Notes: generated by a model not told the origin, from the letters alone. Positions 1 to 10,025 are shown, counted from the first letter of the stretch. The stretch: 64,000 nucleotides of DNA from Episyrphus balteatus (GCF_945859705.1 NC_079134.1:65760437-65824436), one strand, 5' to 3'. A program made the numbers and translations.

Positions 1-190
1 AATTCACGTTAACATTTGGAGTGTTGCAAAAACTGTCTTGTTTGAAATAACATAGGTTCGAATTATTTTCCATAGTGCAGCCTTACACAAGGATTTTTAC
101 TTTTTTGATAATTCTTTTCCCCGCCAAGGACTAAAAAATAAATACCTAAAATCTATATAGAGGTATCACCCTGTATATGGATTTTCATTT

Positions 191-640
191 CTCATTTTTC
201 GTTTCAATTCATAACTTCCTTTCTCTCTTACACCAAGTCTTTACAAGCACATCTCAAACTCTTTTAAAGCAACATGTTCTAAATTGGTTTACGACAGTCA
301 AATTGTCAATCATTGTGTATACATTTCTCGCAATGATTATCCGTCTCATTTTTCGTTTCAATGTATAATTCCTTCTCACACCAACTCTTTGCTCACACAT
401 ATAAAACTCATTTAAAGCAAAATGTTCTAAAACGGGTTATGTGCCAGTCAAATTTGTGCATGAATGTGTATACATTTCTCCCAATGATTATATCCATCTC
501 ATTTTTCGGTTCAATTCCTAATTTTTTTCCTGCTCACACCAGCTCTTTGCACACATATATAAAACTCTTCTGGTGCAATATATTATAAAACAGGTTTCAT
601 GATACACATTCAATTTGTTTTTAATTAAAGAAAATTTTAA
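191..640 (+). repeat. Three tandem copies of a ~154-bp unit upstream of an ORF
   Basis: The phrase ctcatttttcg recurs at about 191, 345 and 498, and the surrounding sequence (cacaccaa.tctttg, taaagcaa.atgttct, gtgtatacatttctc) recurs with it, so the period is about 153-154 bp. The third copy runs almost into the start codon of the ORF at 646. Copies two and three each hold an atataaaactc string that looks like a TATA box. The role is inference; it may be a local duplication of a promoter region or a simple satellite. Confidence 0.75.
556..564 (+). promoter_or_regulatory. TATA-box-like element before the 195-codon ORF
   Basis: TATATAAAA lies about 82 bases upstream of the ATG at 646, inside the last tandem repeat. 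Spacing fits a short 5' leader. Its use is inferred from sequence only. Confidence 0.35.
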
Positions 641-645
641 TCGAT

Positions 646-1233
646 ATGACTTTCAAAATAATTCAAGAAAGCAATAAAAAAAAAATCGTGTTAACTATAA
701 TACCGAGTGCATTCGAACAAAATGGTGTTTATTGGTTTCCTCCTTCAAGTTGGAGCGCCAAAAAATTAAATAACATAATAAAAAATGCGTACGCCAAACC
801 AGATAAAACTTCCTGGGAAGCACGGCCCTGTGTTGTTAAAAAATGCAACATCAAAACATTTGCTGAGGCCAAGGAAGCAGAGGACGCTTTGTTAGACAAA
901 AACATCACGGAAGCTGATGATGACGCAGCCGCCGACGCAGACGATGATTCTGAGGAATCAATCGTTTTAACGAAACGTATTGTATCCCAACATACAAGAT
1001 CGCCACAGGCGGACTTTAATAGGCTGATTCAGGAATTGGAGGTACAAGACAACACTGACATACTCAATGACTTTGGAACACATAACATATTTTTGCTACA
1101 ACAACCACCATCTGCCAGTTTTGTCATGAATTCGTGTCCAACATCGACATTGAGCTACGAAAATATTATTCTCGAAAAGAAATATAAGAAGATTGTTTCA
1201 CAAAATGATGAAAATTATATTTATGTAATTTAA
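646..1233 (+). CDS. Hypothetical 195-aa protein, intact single-exon ORF
   Basis: A clean ATG-to-TAA frame with an AATAAA signal just after the stop, the only intact non-transposon frame here. Residues 28-36 read VYWFPPSSW, followed by a basic stretch (KKLNNIIKNAYAKP, about 39-52) and a WEARPCVV strand. This order recalls the N-terminal module of insect proteins that carry a DUF4806-type C-terminal domain, but that C-terminal domain is absent, so this would be a short or truncated relative. Residues 89-105 are strongly acidic (EADDDAAADADDD), followed by a KR pair. I see no signal peptide or membrane segment. The family assignment is from memory and weak. Such genes often occur in transposon-rich insect DNA and may themselves be mobile-element passengers. 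Confidence 0.55.
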   Translation: MTFKIIQESNKKKIVLTIIPSAFEQNGVYWFPPSSWSAKKLNNIIKNAYAKPDKTSWEARPCVVKKCNIKTFAEAKEAEDALLDKNITEADDDAAADADDDSEESIVLTKRIVSQHTRSPQADFNRLIQELEVQDNTDILNDFGTHNIFLLQQPPSASFVMNSCPTSTLSYENIILEKKYKKIVSQNDENYIYVI

Positions 1234-1238
1234 AAATT

Positions 1239-1244
1239 AATAAA
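1239..1244 (+). terminator. Poly(A) signal AATAAA
   Basis: AATAAA begins six bases after the stop codon of the 195-codon frame. The very short 3' UTR is typical of compact insect genes. Confidence 0.5.
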
Positions 1245-1600
1245 GTTTCTATGTAGATACATGAAAGATAGTTTGTTTAACTGTTTTTTATTTATTTTAT
1301 TTGAAAGATATTTACAACGTATAAAGCAAAGGTAAGAAAACTATTCCATTGTTATTATATGGAACAGCCACCATGTTACATTTTATTTCGTTTATTTCAA
1401 ATAGGCATAAATCAGTTTCTTCGAATTTTGAGAAAAATATGTTTAAATGTGTCGATTTAACAGGTGTTAGGAAAAAATCATTTTTTTTTTCTTTTAAGGG
1501 AAAAGGATTTGCTATTTTTGAATCGATTGAGCATTTTTTCTCAATGATTTATATATGTATAAAAATTAAACGATTAATTTTTTTCAGAAAATATATTTTT
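1245..1600. other. AT-rich spacer, nothing recognised
   Basis: No coding similarity, repeat structure or RNA motif that I can support. A short open frame on the plus strand here has low-complexity F/I/K composition and no recognisable domain. Confidence 0.5.
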
Positions 1601-1605
1601 GACAA

Positions 1606-4600
1606 TTAGGTTAGGTTAGGTAATATGGGCTGACAGTTGATTTTGTTACCGTCACACTTAGATCAATGTAGATCCCTTGTGATACCCTGAAGTATTGTAA
1701 CTTCATGAAAAAGTGTTAACCTATGAATGCTATGGTTGTTCAAGCCATTTGGAGGACTTGACAAAGTTCAGTAGGCTATTGCCTGAGAGTTCCGATAGTT
1801 CTTCTAATTCATTGAAGAAGTAGTTTCCTAAGAATTTTTTCCTAGTGCGACAGAGTGCTGGGCAGTGACAGAGGAAGTGAACAGTGTTTTCCTGTTCGTC
1901 CTCATTACCGCAGCCTCTGCATAGATCATCCGTACTAAGCCCCATTTTCTTTTTGTGGTATCCTAGTAGATTATGTCCCGTTAAGACGCCTATTAGGGAT
2001 CTTAAGGAAGGTTTACTAAGTAGTAAGATCTTATTTGATTTTTTCTCGTCGAAGTTCGGCCATAGTTTCCTGGTGTGACCGCAGGTTTCTAGGAGGTTCC
2101 ATCTTTCATTAGTTTTTTGTGAAATATTGTTGACGATATTTCGCTTTATTTCACATTGTGGGATTCTGATGCTATGGTCTATGAGAGAGGGATCAAGAAC
2201 TGAGCCCTCCCTTGCAAGCTCATCCGCTTTTTCGTTGCCGAACACATCACTGTGGCCGGGAACCCAGCAGAGTCTTACATTATGCTGCGTACCAAGAACC
2301 CTAAGCTCTTCGCGACAGCAAGAAACAAGCTTTGACTTGATTAAGGTGGCAGAAATTGCTTTTATTGCCGCTTGGCTATCAATGAAAAAGGTGATGTCAG
2401 CAGGTGATATCGCCATCATGGATATTTGTTTAGCAGCATTTTTCACTGCCAATATCTCGGCTTGGAAGACACTGCTGTGATCGGGGAGCCTGAAAGAACT
2501 GGCAAGGTTGAGGTTTTCTGAGTAAAAACCTGCACCAACCCCAGTGTTCATTTTCGAACCATCAGTAAAGATGGCGATAGTCGACTCATTTGAGAAAGGT
2601 ATACTGTTTTCCCAATCTTGTCTGTTAGGGAAACTGACATTAAAAGACTTGTTGAAGTCTAAGTAAGGGGTCATGTAATCTGTACTTACGTTGTTGCCAA
2701 CGTAGTTCGAAAGGATCGTAGTATGGCCATTTTGACTAGTATTCCAAATGTTGGTTTGACTGAGTCGTAGGGCGCTGTTTGCCGCTAATTCTTTTACAAA
2801 TAGATCTAAGGGAGTGAGATTAAGGATTGCTTCCAAGCCTGCGGTTGGAGTGGACCTCATCACCCCCGTAGTACTAATGCATGCTGTTCTTTGTACTTTG
2901 GTTAGGGTCTTCAAGTTCGTGGATTTCTCCAGAGCTTGCCACCAGACTAAGCTGCCATAGGTCAGAATGGGTCTGACAATGGCGGTATACATCCACATGA
3001 TTATTTTGGGATTTGGTCCCCAGTTTCTGCCAAGAATTCTATTACATGAGTAAAGTGCAAACGTGGCTTTCTTGTATCTTTCTTGAATGTTTGGACCCCA
3101 GTTAAGTTTCTTATCCAAGATCACTCCAAGATATTTCGCCTTATCCGAAATCTTAAGTGGGGTGCCATCAATTTTTGGCACTGCAAAAGGAGGAATTTTC
3201 CTTCTGTTTGTGAAAAGTACCAGTTCTGTTTTTAGGGGGTTTACTTTAAGACCGCATCTCCTGGTCCAGTTACTGACCTTGGATAATGCGTTTTCTAATT
3301 GTTCGCTTACAGTGGTTAGGTATTTACCTGTCGCTAGAAGAGCTAGATCGTCTGCGTAGGCTATAACCTTAACACCGCTATAATTTAGTTTGATGAGAAT
3401 CTCATTCATCACCAAAATCCAAAGAAGAGGTGATAGAATACCACCTTGTGGGGTTCCTCTAGATGCGTACATTTTTATATGTGACCCACCTAATTCACTA
3501 TTGATTTGCCTGTTTTTCAACATGCATACGATCCATTTTATGATCGTGTCTTCTATTTTAAGGTCAGTGAGTGCTTTTTCAATGGCACTATTATGGACAT
3601 TATTGAATGCTCCTTCGATATCTAGAAATGAAGCCAGGGTGTATTCTTTAACCGCAAGCGACTTTTCTATTGTTCTGACTGCACAGTGTAAAGCTGTCTC
3701 TACACTTCTACCTTTTGTGTATGCATGCTGAAAGGGTGATATAGTCTCCGGTATTAAATAACTGCGGATATGTATATCGATTAACCTTTCAAGTGTTTTG
3801 AGTGTAAAAGAAGTTAGACTGATAGGTCTGAAATCTTTGGGTTCTGTGTAACTGGATTTACCAGCTTTTGGTATAAAGACAACTTTGACTTCACGCCATA
3901 TTTTAGGGACATACCCCAATTGTAGGCTATTTTGGAATATTGTGATCAGGTAAGGAATAATGAATTCACTACTTTTTTGCAGCATCAAAGGGAAGACGCC
4001 GTCTAGGCCTGGAGATTTATAAGGAGAGAAGGAGTTGATGGCCCAGATCAACTTTTCTTTCGTGATAATTTCTCTAGGAATTTCACATATTGAGTGCAAA
4101 GAGTTTGTGGAATCATTGTCCAATTCAGAGTTACAACCTGGGAAGTGGGCTTCCACCAGGAGTTTAAGACTGTCTTGACAGGATTCTGTCCATCGATTAT
4201 CAGGCCCCTTTAGGGACCCTATAGAAGTATTCGTCTTGGAGAGAATTCTCCTTAGTCTCGCCGAATGGTTAGTACATTCGATAGTACTACAGAAGTTTCT
4301 CCAAGAGCTACGTTTGGCTCGTTGAGTTTCTGTCTTGAACTTTCTCTGACTGGTTTTATAAGATTCCCAGTCACTTTCTGTTCTAGTGCGTTTAGCAAGG
4401 TTGAACAGTTTTCTTGTTTCTTTTCTTATGGTAGTGAGCTCAACAGTCCACCAGGGTGGTTTGCTGTTTTTCTTCGCAGCGGCAATGAGAGGACAGCTTT
4501 TGTCCAATGCACCGCGTAGAATTCCTGTGAATTCCTCTGTCAGTTTATCAAGACTATTTGTGTCAATTTTGACAATTGGTCGCCCTAGAATTGGGTAGCC

Positions 4601-4625
4601 GTATAGGCTATTGAAAACCTATGTA
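1606..4625 (-). mobile_element. Non-LTR retrotransposon, I/LOA-like, 5' truncated
   Basis: Most of ORF2 plus a ~120-bp 3' UTR. The 3' end (left side) finishes in three TTAGG units at about 1606-1620, read as CCTAA in the element's own direction. At the other end the coding frame stays open to about 4605 without an ATG, so the element is 5' truncated. There the break is marked by a 27-bp inverted duplication (4579-4605 against 4626-4652). No target-site duplication was convincingly identified. Confidence 0.85.
1730..4600 (-). CDS. ORF2 (reverse transcriptase + RNase H + zinc finger), 5'-truncated
   Basis: A continuous frame of more than 920 codons with no stop. From the truncated end there is a linker, then the reverse transcriptase with KSPGLDGVFP, RGTPQGGILSPLLW and the catalytic YADD (near nucleotides 3345-3360), then a thumb region with LTYGSLVWWQALEK. 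Next comes an RNase H domain starting FTDGSKMNTGVGAGF (near 2575), and a C-terminal CRGCGN...HFLCHC zinc finger (near 1870-1925). RT followed by RNase H is typical of the I, LOA and R1 group; the VWWQALEK and VPGHSD regions favour LOA/I. The endonuclease domain is lost with the 5' end, so this copy cannot move by itself although the rest looks young. The start cannot be assigned, since the frame runs open into the truncation. Confidence 0.9.
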   Translation of the reverse strand, partial: GYPILGRPIVKIDTNSLDKLTEEFTGILRGALDKSCPLIAAAKKNSKPPWWTVELTTIRKETRKLFNLAKRTRTESDWESYKTSQRKFKTETQRAKRSSWRNFCSTIECTNHSARLRRILSKTNTSIGSLKGPDNRWTESCQDSLKLLVEAHFPGCNSELDNDSTNSLHSICEIPREIITKEKLIWAINSFSPYKSPGLDGVFPLMLQKSSEFIIPYLITIFQNSLQLGYVPKIWREVKVVFIPKAGKSSYTEPKDFRPISLTSFTLKTLERLIDIHIRSYLIPETISPFQHAYTKGRSVETALHCAVRTIEKSLAVKEYTLASFLDIEGAFNNVHNSAIEKALTDLKIEDTIIKWIVCMLKNRQINSELGGSHIKMYASRGTPQGGILSPLLWILVMNEILIKLNYSGVKVIAYADDLALLATGKYLTTVSEQLENALSKVSNWTRRCGLKVNPLKTELVLFTNRRKIPPFAVPKIDGTPLKISDKAKYLGVILDKKLNWGPNIQERYKKATFALYSCNRILGRNWGPNPKIIMWMYTAIVRPILTYGSLVWWQALEKSTNLKTLTKVQRTACISTTGVMRSTPTAGLEAILNLTPLDLFVKELAANSALRLSQTNIWNTSQNGHTTILSNYVGNNVSTDYMTPYLDFNKSFNVSFPNRQDWENSIPFSNESTIAIFTDGSKMNTGVGAGFYSENLNLASSFRLPDHSSVFQAEILAVKNAAKQISMMAISPADITFFIDSQAAIKAISATLIKSKLVSCCREELRVLGTQHNVRLCWVPGHSDVFGNEKADELAREGSVLDPSLIDHSIRIPQCEIKRNIVNNISQKTNERWNLLETCGHTRKLWPNFDEKKSNKILLLSKPSLRSLIGVLTGHNLLGYHKKKMGLSTDDLCRGCGNEDEQENTVHFLCHCPALCRTRKKFLGNYFFNELEELSELSGNSLLNFVKSSKWLEQP

Positions 4626-4652
4626 TATACGGCAACCCAATTCTAGGGCGAC
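4579..4652. repeat. 27-bp inverted repeat at the 5' junction of the LOA-like element
   Basis: 4579-4605 is the reverse complement of 4626-4652 with one mismatch, separated by 20 bp. The inner arm still reads in frame as element coding sequence (ILGRPIVKI), so the outer arm appears to be a copied-back piece of the element, not a pre-existing transposon end. Confidence 0.85.
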
Positions 4653-4883
4653 GAATTATCGCTTGAACTTTGAAGTTTGTATATTTATTAAAAAAAACAA
4701 ATGCCTCCTGAGTGGCTCTTAAGAGCATTTGTCTTTCACAAATAATGCCTTTTTAAAGCATATGAACTAGAAATTAAGTAAAGCTCGTTCAAGGCTGTGA
4801 TTAAAATTGTAATAGAGCATTTTAGTAGAGCAGAAAGCTTTATAAGGCTATAGAGCTTGATGATGTTACGAAACGAAAATATA

Positions 4884-5335
4884 AGGGGTATTCACGATCT
4901 GGTGCAACAGACCTAGTAAAAATGTAAAATTTTATTTTTTTACAATAGATCGTGAACGCCCCTCTTCTTATCTATAGTAAATATTGAAGCATGAATGATG
5001 TTTAATTCTTTGTTTTGTTCGGGTTAATTAATTTTCACTAATTATCTTACATCAATAGAAACTAAATTACGGGACATGAGTAGCGACAACCATTTTAAAC
5101 AGAATAAAAAAAACAAACTGTTTATCATGGGCGACGCGACGGTGAGCTGCCATCTGTCAAAAATAATTTTACTCCATTGTATTTTTATTTTGCAATAGGG
5201 TTAGGGTATAGCAAAAGTGCAAGACCATTGTAAAATTTTAATCCATATATTTTGTTGTTGTAGTGTTGTAAGATTTTACACTTTTGCACTTTTGCAATGA
5301 TACTAGACCAGTTGCATCGGATCGTGAATACCCCT
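4884..5335. mobile_element. MITE with TIR AGGGGTATTCACGATC
   Basis: The left end AGGGGTATTCACGATCTGG and right end GATCGTGAATACCCCT are inverted repeats; ATA flanks both sides (4881-4883, 5336-5338), a 3-bp duplication. A second GATCGTGAACGCCCCT-like end at about 4945-4965 suggests an internal partial copy. There is no coding capacity. The superfamily is uncertain; a 3-bp duplication would fit PIF/Harbinger. Confidence 0.65.
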
Positions 5336-5469
5336 ATAGAGCTTATGTTTTGTAAGAAAATGTCAGAAGCTGCAACGGAGTATAAAATAGAGCAGTAGTC
5401 GCAGAGTTCACTTCTTTAAAGCTTAAATCGAACACTTTAACAACTCGAAGCTGCGAAAATATTACTTGG

Positions 5470-5643
5470 GTGGGCATAGCTAAAGTTGTTCCGCGGTGCA
5501 AACGTTGCACTGATACTGGGATGTCTTATCCTTTTATTACCAACATCGGAATACCTCAAGGATCGGTCTTAGGTCCTCTGTTATTTTCTCTGTTTATAAA
5601 CGACCTTCCTGACGTCACACAGTGTGTCGAGCCCATACAAAAG
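5470..5643 (+). pseudogene. Non-LTR reverse transcriptase fragment, part 1
   Basis: The frame reads NIGIPQGSVLGPLLFSLFIN, the B/C motif region of a CR1- or Jockey-type reverse transcriptase. It is cut at about 5643 by an insertion flanked by TTTATCATAA and resumes near 6982. The 5' part of the element (endonuclease, fingers) is missing. Confidence 0.75.
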
Positions 5644-5653
5644 TTTATCATAA

Positions 5654-6971
5654 ATACTTGCAGCTAAGTTTTTGGAGTTTTAATATCTGTTTTGTGTTTT
5701 TATGGCAGGAATAGAAAAAAAATTACAAATTAACAAATTAAACAACCTATTACTTTTTTTTTAGTATAATTTATGAAATTAACCTTTATTGAAGAAGCCA
5801 CTTGTGAGCAAAATTAATTTTTTTTATATGTAAACAAAAATAATACTTTTCGTAAGGTTTTTGGTGTGCTGAACTCGAATCCGAAGTCAGAAAATTCAAT
5901 CATATCACGTTTTTGAAATATTCCCGTTAGAAAATCTGAAATGTCGTTTTTTAACAGTTTTTGAGGTTATGTTCTTGAACGTGGTGATTTATTTTAAATA
6001 AATTTGTGACAGTTTCTAAAAGAACTAAATGTTTTCTTTTAAAGCCCGTTTAAATCTTTTCAATATCTTTTTTCTACTTTGAGAAATCTTAAGTTGAAGT
6101 CAACTTGTTTGGTTTATCTTCTCTATACAAAAAAATCGTATGTTTATTTGCGTTTCATAGCAAATCTAGAATAGTTTTTTGTCAATCGCTTTCAAATTTT
6201 GAAATAACGTTTTATTTGCATTTTGGTAAATTCTTATATCGGCGAAGTTGGTAAATACGCTATAATACACAGTAGAGCGTGGCCGGGTCAAGTAATTACA
6301 TTAAAAATTTAGTATGCAGAAAAATATAATTTTTTTCTTGTTGAAAACAATATTTAAAATATTTTTAATTACATAAACAGCTTTTTGTTACTTGTGTATG
6401 GCTAAAAATTATTAAAAACATCGATTTTTTCATTTTTGTGGTCCCCTTGAAGATGTTTCTCAAAAAATGAATTATTTTGAGTACTTGACTCGTAGCATAT
6501 CTCTGGTAATCGCAAACAGAAGCAGACCAAACTTTGCCAATATTAAGTATAGGCCTAAGGCAAAATAATATAAAAAAATTATCGATACCTATGATTTTAT
6601 ACGTTTTTTTTAAAATTAAGTTTAAAAATTAAATTTTTTTTTTTTGGCCATTTATCAAAGAAATTTTAATAACTCATATATAATTTTATAAATTTAATTT
6701 TTTTTTGTTATACGTTTTACAACAACACTCAAATAAACAAAATAACATTAACAAAATTTTTCAAACAATTACCAAACGTGAAATATACACTCTCAAAGAT
6801 TCCCATAAATTTCTCAAAATATTTTCGATTTCCGAGGTACTCATGTTTCGGAGCTTATTTTGAATACATAACCTGGGTTATTTTCTAAGATAAATATGTT
6901 TTCATATGAGTTGACACTTCTAAATTATATTTTAATAGCAAAAATATTAATTTTTAACAAAAAAAAATTGA
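5654..6971. mobile_element. Unclassified 1.3-kb insertion with 10-bp target duplication
   Basis: TTTATCATAA occurs at 5644-5653 and 6972-6981, bracketing this block where it interrupts a reverse transcriptase frame. The block is AT-rich and has no long frame. Its first third (about 5845-6075) resembles the arm of the palindromic family at 36546-37198 (gtgctgaactcgaatccg and cccgtttaaatcttttcaat). The ends show no obvious terminal inverted repeats; the right end is A-rich on the plus strand. Confidence 0.55.
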
Positions 6972-6981
6972 TTTATCATAA

Positions 6982-7834
6982 GGGGACGACACACTGTGCG
7001 TCATCCGCAACTGTCGAGTACACTTGTACGCTGATGATGTAATGATTTACATATGTCGTACAGTTGGTTTGATGGAAGACTGCATTTTTAGATTAAATGA
7101 GCATTTAAGTCACATTCTGACCTGGTCTAATGAAAATTGTTTAAAACTTAATCCTACCAAGTCTATCGCAATGTTATGCTCAAGAGATGATCCCAACCCG
7201 TTAGATTTTCCCTCAGTTGTTTTAGATAATGAAATAATTAAGTATGTCAGTCATGTTACTTATCTGGGTTATAAAATAAATAGTATGCTAAGTTGTTGTA
7301 AGGCCATTTCTGATACTATTAGAAAAATTTATTGCGGGTTAAGATCTCTGAGATCTTCCTCTGACTTATTGTTACCTGTGATGAAAAAACATCTTATAAA
7401 ATCGTTGATTATGCCTTACTTTACCTATAACTCTTTAGTTTATCCAATTTTAGATTGTGAGTGTAAGCGAAGATTAAATGTTGCTCTGAATGATTGTATT
7501 CGATTTATCTACGGCATACCTAGGTATTCTAGTGTATCACATCTACGTCACTTACTTTTGGGATGAACCTCGACGAGTACCTGAAATTCAGAATAGTGTT
7601 AAAACTCCATAATATCATCCACAATAAATGTCCTAACTATCTTAGTAAAAATTTTGCCCAATCACAAAGAGGATTGAAACTAATCTTGCCGCGTTTCTCA
7701 CACACCATAGCTGAACGTTCATTTTACGTGTCTGCAATTCGTTTGTGGAATGCACTCCTAAACGGATTGCAAAGTATTGCCGCGCCTGCGGACTTTAAGG
7801 GGAAGTTATTTTTGCACTACTCAAATTCTAATTG
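6982..7834 (+). pseudogene. Non-LTR reverse transcriptase fragment, part 2 (CR1-like)
   Basis: Continuation of the element at 5470: LYADDVMIY (catalytic motif, near 7017-7043), LKLNPTKS, VTYLGYKIN, then the conserved tail IYGIPRY, and after a one-base frameshift near 7563, NLDEYLKFR and SAIRLWNALL. The tail closely parallels the CR1-like element at 24461-27262 and the fragment at 29945, so all three belong to one broad clade without RNase H. Frameshift and missing 5' half make it a pseudogene. Confidence 0.8.
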
Positions 7835-8100
7835 AACTGTATTATAAGTATTGTCTCACTTTTTGAGCATTAACTACATATAAAAAATGTTGAATTATTT
7901 TTGCTCTTTTGAAAATTTACAAATTATTTAATTCTAAATGTATATAAAATAGATATTTATTTTTATTTTTATTTTAACCTTTTGAATGTTAAGAAACTTT
8001 GATTGTTAAATAGGTATAGATGCTCCAAAAGATCTTTATCTTAATGCGTCATTGTAAATTAGATACTTATCGAAATAAATGAAATGAAAATAAAAAAAAA
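7835..8100 (+). other. 3' UTR and A-rich tail of the CR1-like fragment
   Basis: AT-rich sequence ending in aataaatgaaatgaaaataaaaaaaaa, a plausible poly(A) signal and tail. It abuts, without spacer, the middle of a Jockey-type ORF1 at 8101, so the CR1-like copy probably inserted into the Jockey-like element or sits at a rearrangement point. Confidence 0.5.
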
Positions 8101-8404
8101 TGAAAGCTTTTGGTCATACCCAAAAATACTGCAACCGCCAGTTTGCTTGTGTTAAGTGCGAAGGAAAATATGCAACTAAAAACTGTCCGATGAGCAAAGA
8201 TCAGAAAGCAAATGTGTGAACTGCCAGGGTAATCACCCGGCAAGCTATAGAGGCTGCCCAGTTGCCAAAAAATTCCAAGAGTTCAGAAGCAAAAATACAT
8301 CTGCTAGAGACAAACCCAGAAACACAGTAAATACCGATTTAAGTGCTGAAAACAATACTAAGAATGAACCGCCTAAAAAAGCTGTTCAAAGTAAAAAACG
8401 ATGA
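8101..8404 (+). pseudogene. Jockey-type ORF1 (Gag-like) C-terminal fragment
   Basis: Zinc-knuckle sequence FGHTQKYC..., CVKCEGKYATKNC and CVNCQGNHPASYRGC, read across one small frameshift near 8210. These CCHC knuckles bind the element RNA in Jockey, BS and Helena type elements. The N-terminal part is missing at the 8100 junction. The stop at 8402 is followed after a gap by endonuclease sequence. Confidence 0.75.
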
Positions 8405-8479
8405 ATATAAAGCCTATTCTCAGATTGTTAAAAAAGTGCGGAAGAATGAAGAGACTTTCATAAAAGAAATGCTACAACT

Positions 8480-8720
8480 TATTCTTCAAAGAATTGCTTG
8501 GGCATAACTTTCTTGTTGGTGGAGACTTCAATGCAAAACACACCCATTGGGGTTCAAGACTTATATCAACAAAAGGCAAAAGACTTTTCCAAGCAGGCCG
8601 TAAATACAATTGCGAATTCTATTCCTCCAGGTCGCCGACTTACTGGCCTTCTGATATTAACAAAATACCAGACCTTATTGACTTTTTCGTAGCTAAAGCC
8701 GCTGAAGAAAGTACTCTAAC
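8480..8720 (+). pseudogene. Apurinic-like endonuclease fragment of the Jockey-like element
   Basis: FLVGGDFNAKHTHWGSR is the typical GDFN(A)KH catalytic block of Jockey-clade endonucleases, followed by SPTYWPSD and the IPDLIDFFV strand. Only this central-to-C-terminal piece remains, so the enzyme that nicks the target is not functional. Confidence 0.75.
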
Positions 8721-9179
8721 ATTTTCTAATAGAAGACAAAATAAAATAAAATATCCTTTAGAGATAAGAGAGTTGATAATTAGAGAAAAGCAGAGCTCAA
8801 TGAAAATGGCAAAATACTAGATTTCCAGATGATAAAATAACGTTTAAACGTCTAAGCAAAAATCTTAAAACACAAATTTACAAATTCAAAAATGATTCAC
8901 TCAGTACATTCCTAAAAAATTTAACGACTGATGCTTCAGCCGACTTTTCGCTATGGAAAGCAGCCAAGCGCCTGAAAAGACCACAGTTACAAAACTCCCC
9001 CTTGAAATCTGGGAATGAAATGGGAAATGGATCGGAAACCCAAAAGGAAAAGCTAACCTTTTCGTTGAGCACCTTGCGTTTATTTTTAAGCCATACCCAT
9101 CAAACACGGTTGAAAATAGCTTACAGTTTGTTGAAAAGATAGATGAAAGTGAAATACCAACTGTAAGACTAAAAGAAAT

Positions 9180-9596
9180 AAAAAGTATGTGTTTACATCA
9201 ACTATCAAATAAAAAATCACCAGGTTACGATCTAATTACTGCTCAGGTTATGAAAGAAATGCCATTGAAAGCCTTCATAAAACTCCAATATATGTTGCTA
9301 AAGCCTTTGACAAGGTTTGGCATAAGGGACTTGAGTACAAACTTCCCAGACAGTACTATGAAATATTAAAATCGTACATCTCAGACCGATTGTTTAGAGC
9401 AAGATACGATCAAGAATATTCGGAATTGAAGAAAATAGAAGCCGGTGTTCCACAAGGAAGTGTCCTATGTCCTACCTTGTATTTACTGTACACAAGGGAT
9501 ATTCCAGTTGGTAATCACACCATAAAAGCTACTTTTGCAGATGATACCGCAATTTTGGTACCCGACAAATGTGTCTCTAAGGCAGCAGTAAAACTA
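9180..9596 (+). pseudogene. Jockey-like reverse transcriptase, N-terminal half
   Basis: KKSPGYDLITAQVMKEMP, then after a deletion and frame change KAFDKVWHKGL, AGVPQGSVLCPTLY and TFADDTAIL. The motifs are correct, but the segment between the first two blocks is shortened and the frame is lost, so it is non-functional. Confidence 0.8.
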
Positions 9597-10025
9597 CACA
9601 GAGAAAAATATGACCCGCTGAAAACTAACACATTGCCATATTGTTTTACCGTCCATACATTTCATAAGGAAATCTTATTAAAATCAACGATTAATAAGGT
9701 TTTTTTAAGGAGATTTCTTATTATTTTTATAGAGAAAATCTTTTTAAAATTTGACTGAAAAGTTGATTATTTGTTGCAACTTAACACTAGAACAAAAATC
9801 GCGATCAATATTTTCATGGGAGGTTGGTTCAGGTGGTAAGGTGGGCGACTAATGATTTGAAGTCTCCAGTTCGATTCCCAGCCTGGTCATCGTTTTTTTT
9901 ATTTTTTTGCAGATTTTAAAACAATAAGGAAAACCCGATTGTTTTAATAAGGTTTCCTTCTTGGATGAAAATAATAGAGAAATCTTATTGTTTTTGTTCT
10001 ATTTTATGTGGTCTATTTTTCTCTG
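9597..10025 (+). mobile_element. MITE (copy 1) carrying a tRNA-like segment
   Basis: Begins cagagaaaaatatgaccc and ends ggtctatttttctctg, an imperfect terminal inverted repeat, and interrupts the Jockey-like reverse transcriptase. A near-identical copy lies in opposite orientation at about 11569-12005. Interior repeats such as aaggaaatcttattaaaat flank a tRNA-like core. The exact target duplication is unclear. Confidence 0.7.
9821..9884 (+). ncRNA. tRNA-like sequence with Pol III A and B boxes
   Basis: TGGTTCAGGTGG at 9825-9836 fits the A-box consensus TRGYNNANNNGG exactly; GTTCGATTCC at 9869-9878 fits the B box but for its first G. Their 44-base spacing equals that in a tRNA. AGGTTGG (9821-9827) can pair fully with CCAGCCT (9878-9884). 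The T-arm does not pair well, so it is a tRNA-derived relic or SINE-type promoter, not a working tRNA. Confidence 0.5.

Noticed and set aside
1349..1609. 86-codon frame next to the LOA-like element
   Set aside because: Low-complexity F/I/K content and no similarity that I recognise.
1606..1620. Telomere or internal telomeric array from TTAGG units
   Set aside because: Only three units, placed exactly at the 3' end of a LINE; better read as its tail.
9597..10025. Exact target-site duplication for the tRNA-like MITE
   Set aside because: Flanks (ctaca and tttaca) are similar but not identical, and the second copy does not clarify the ends.
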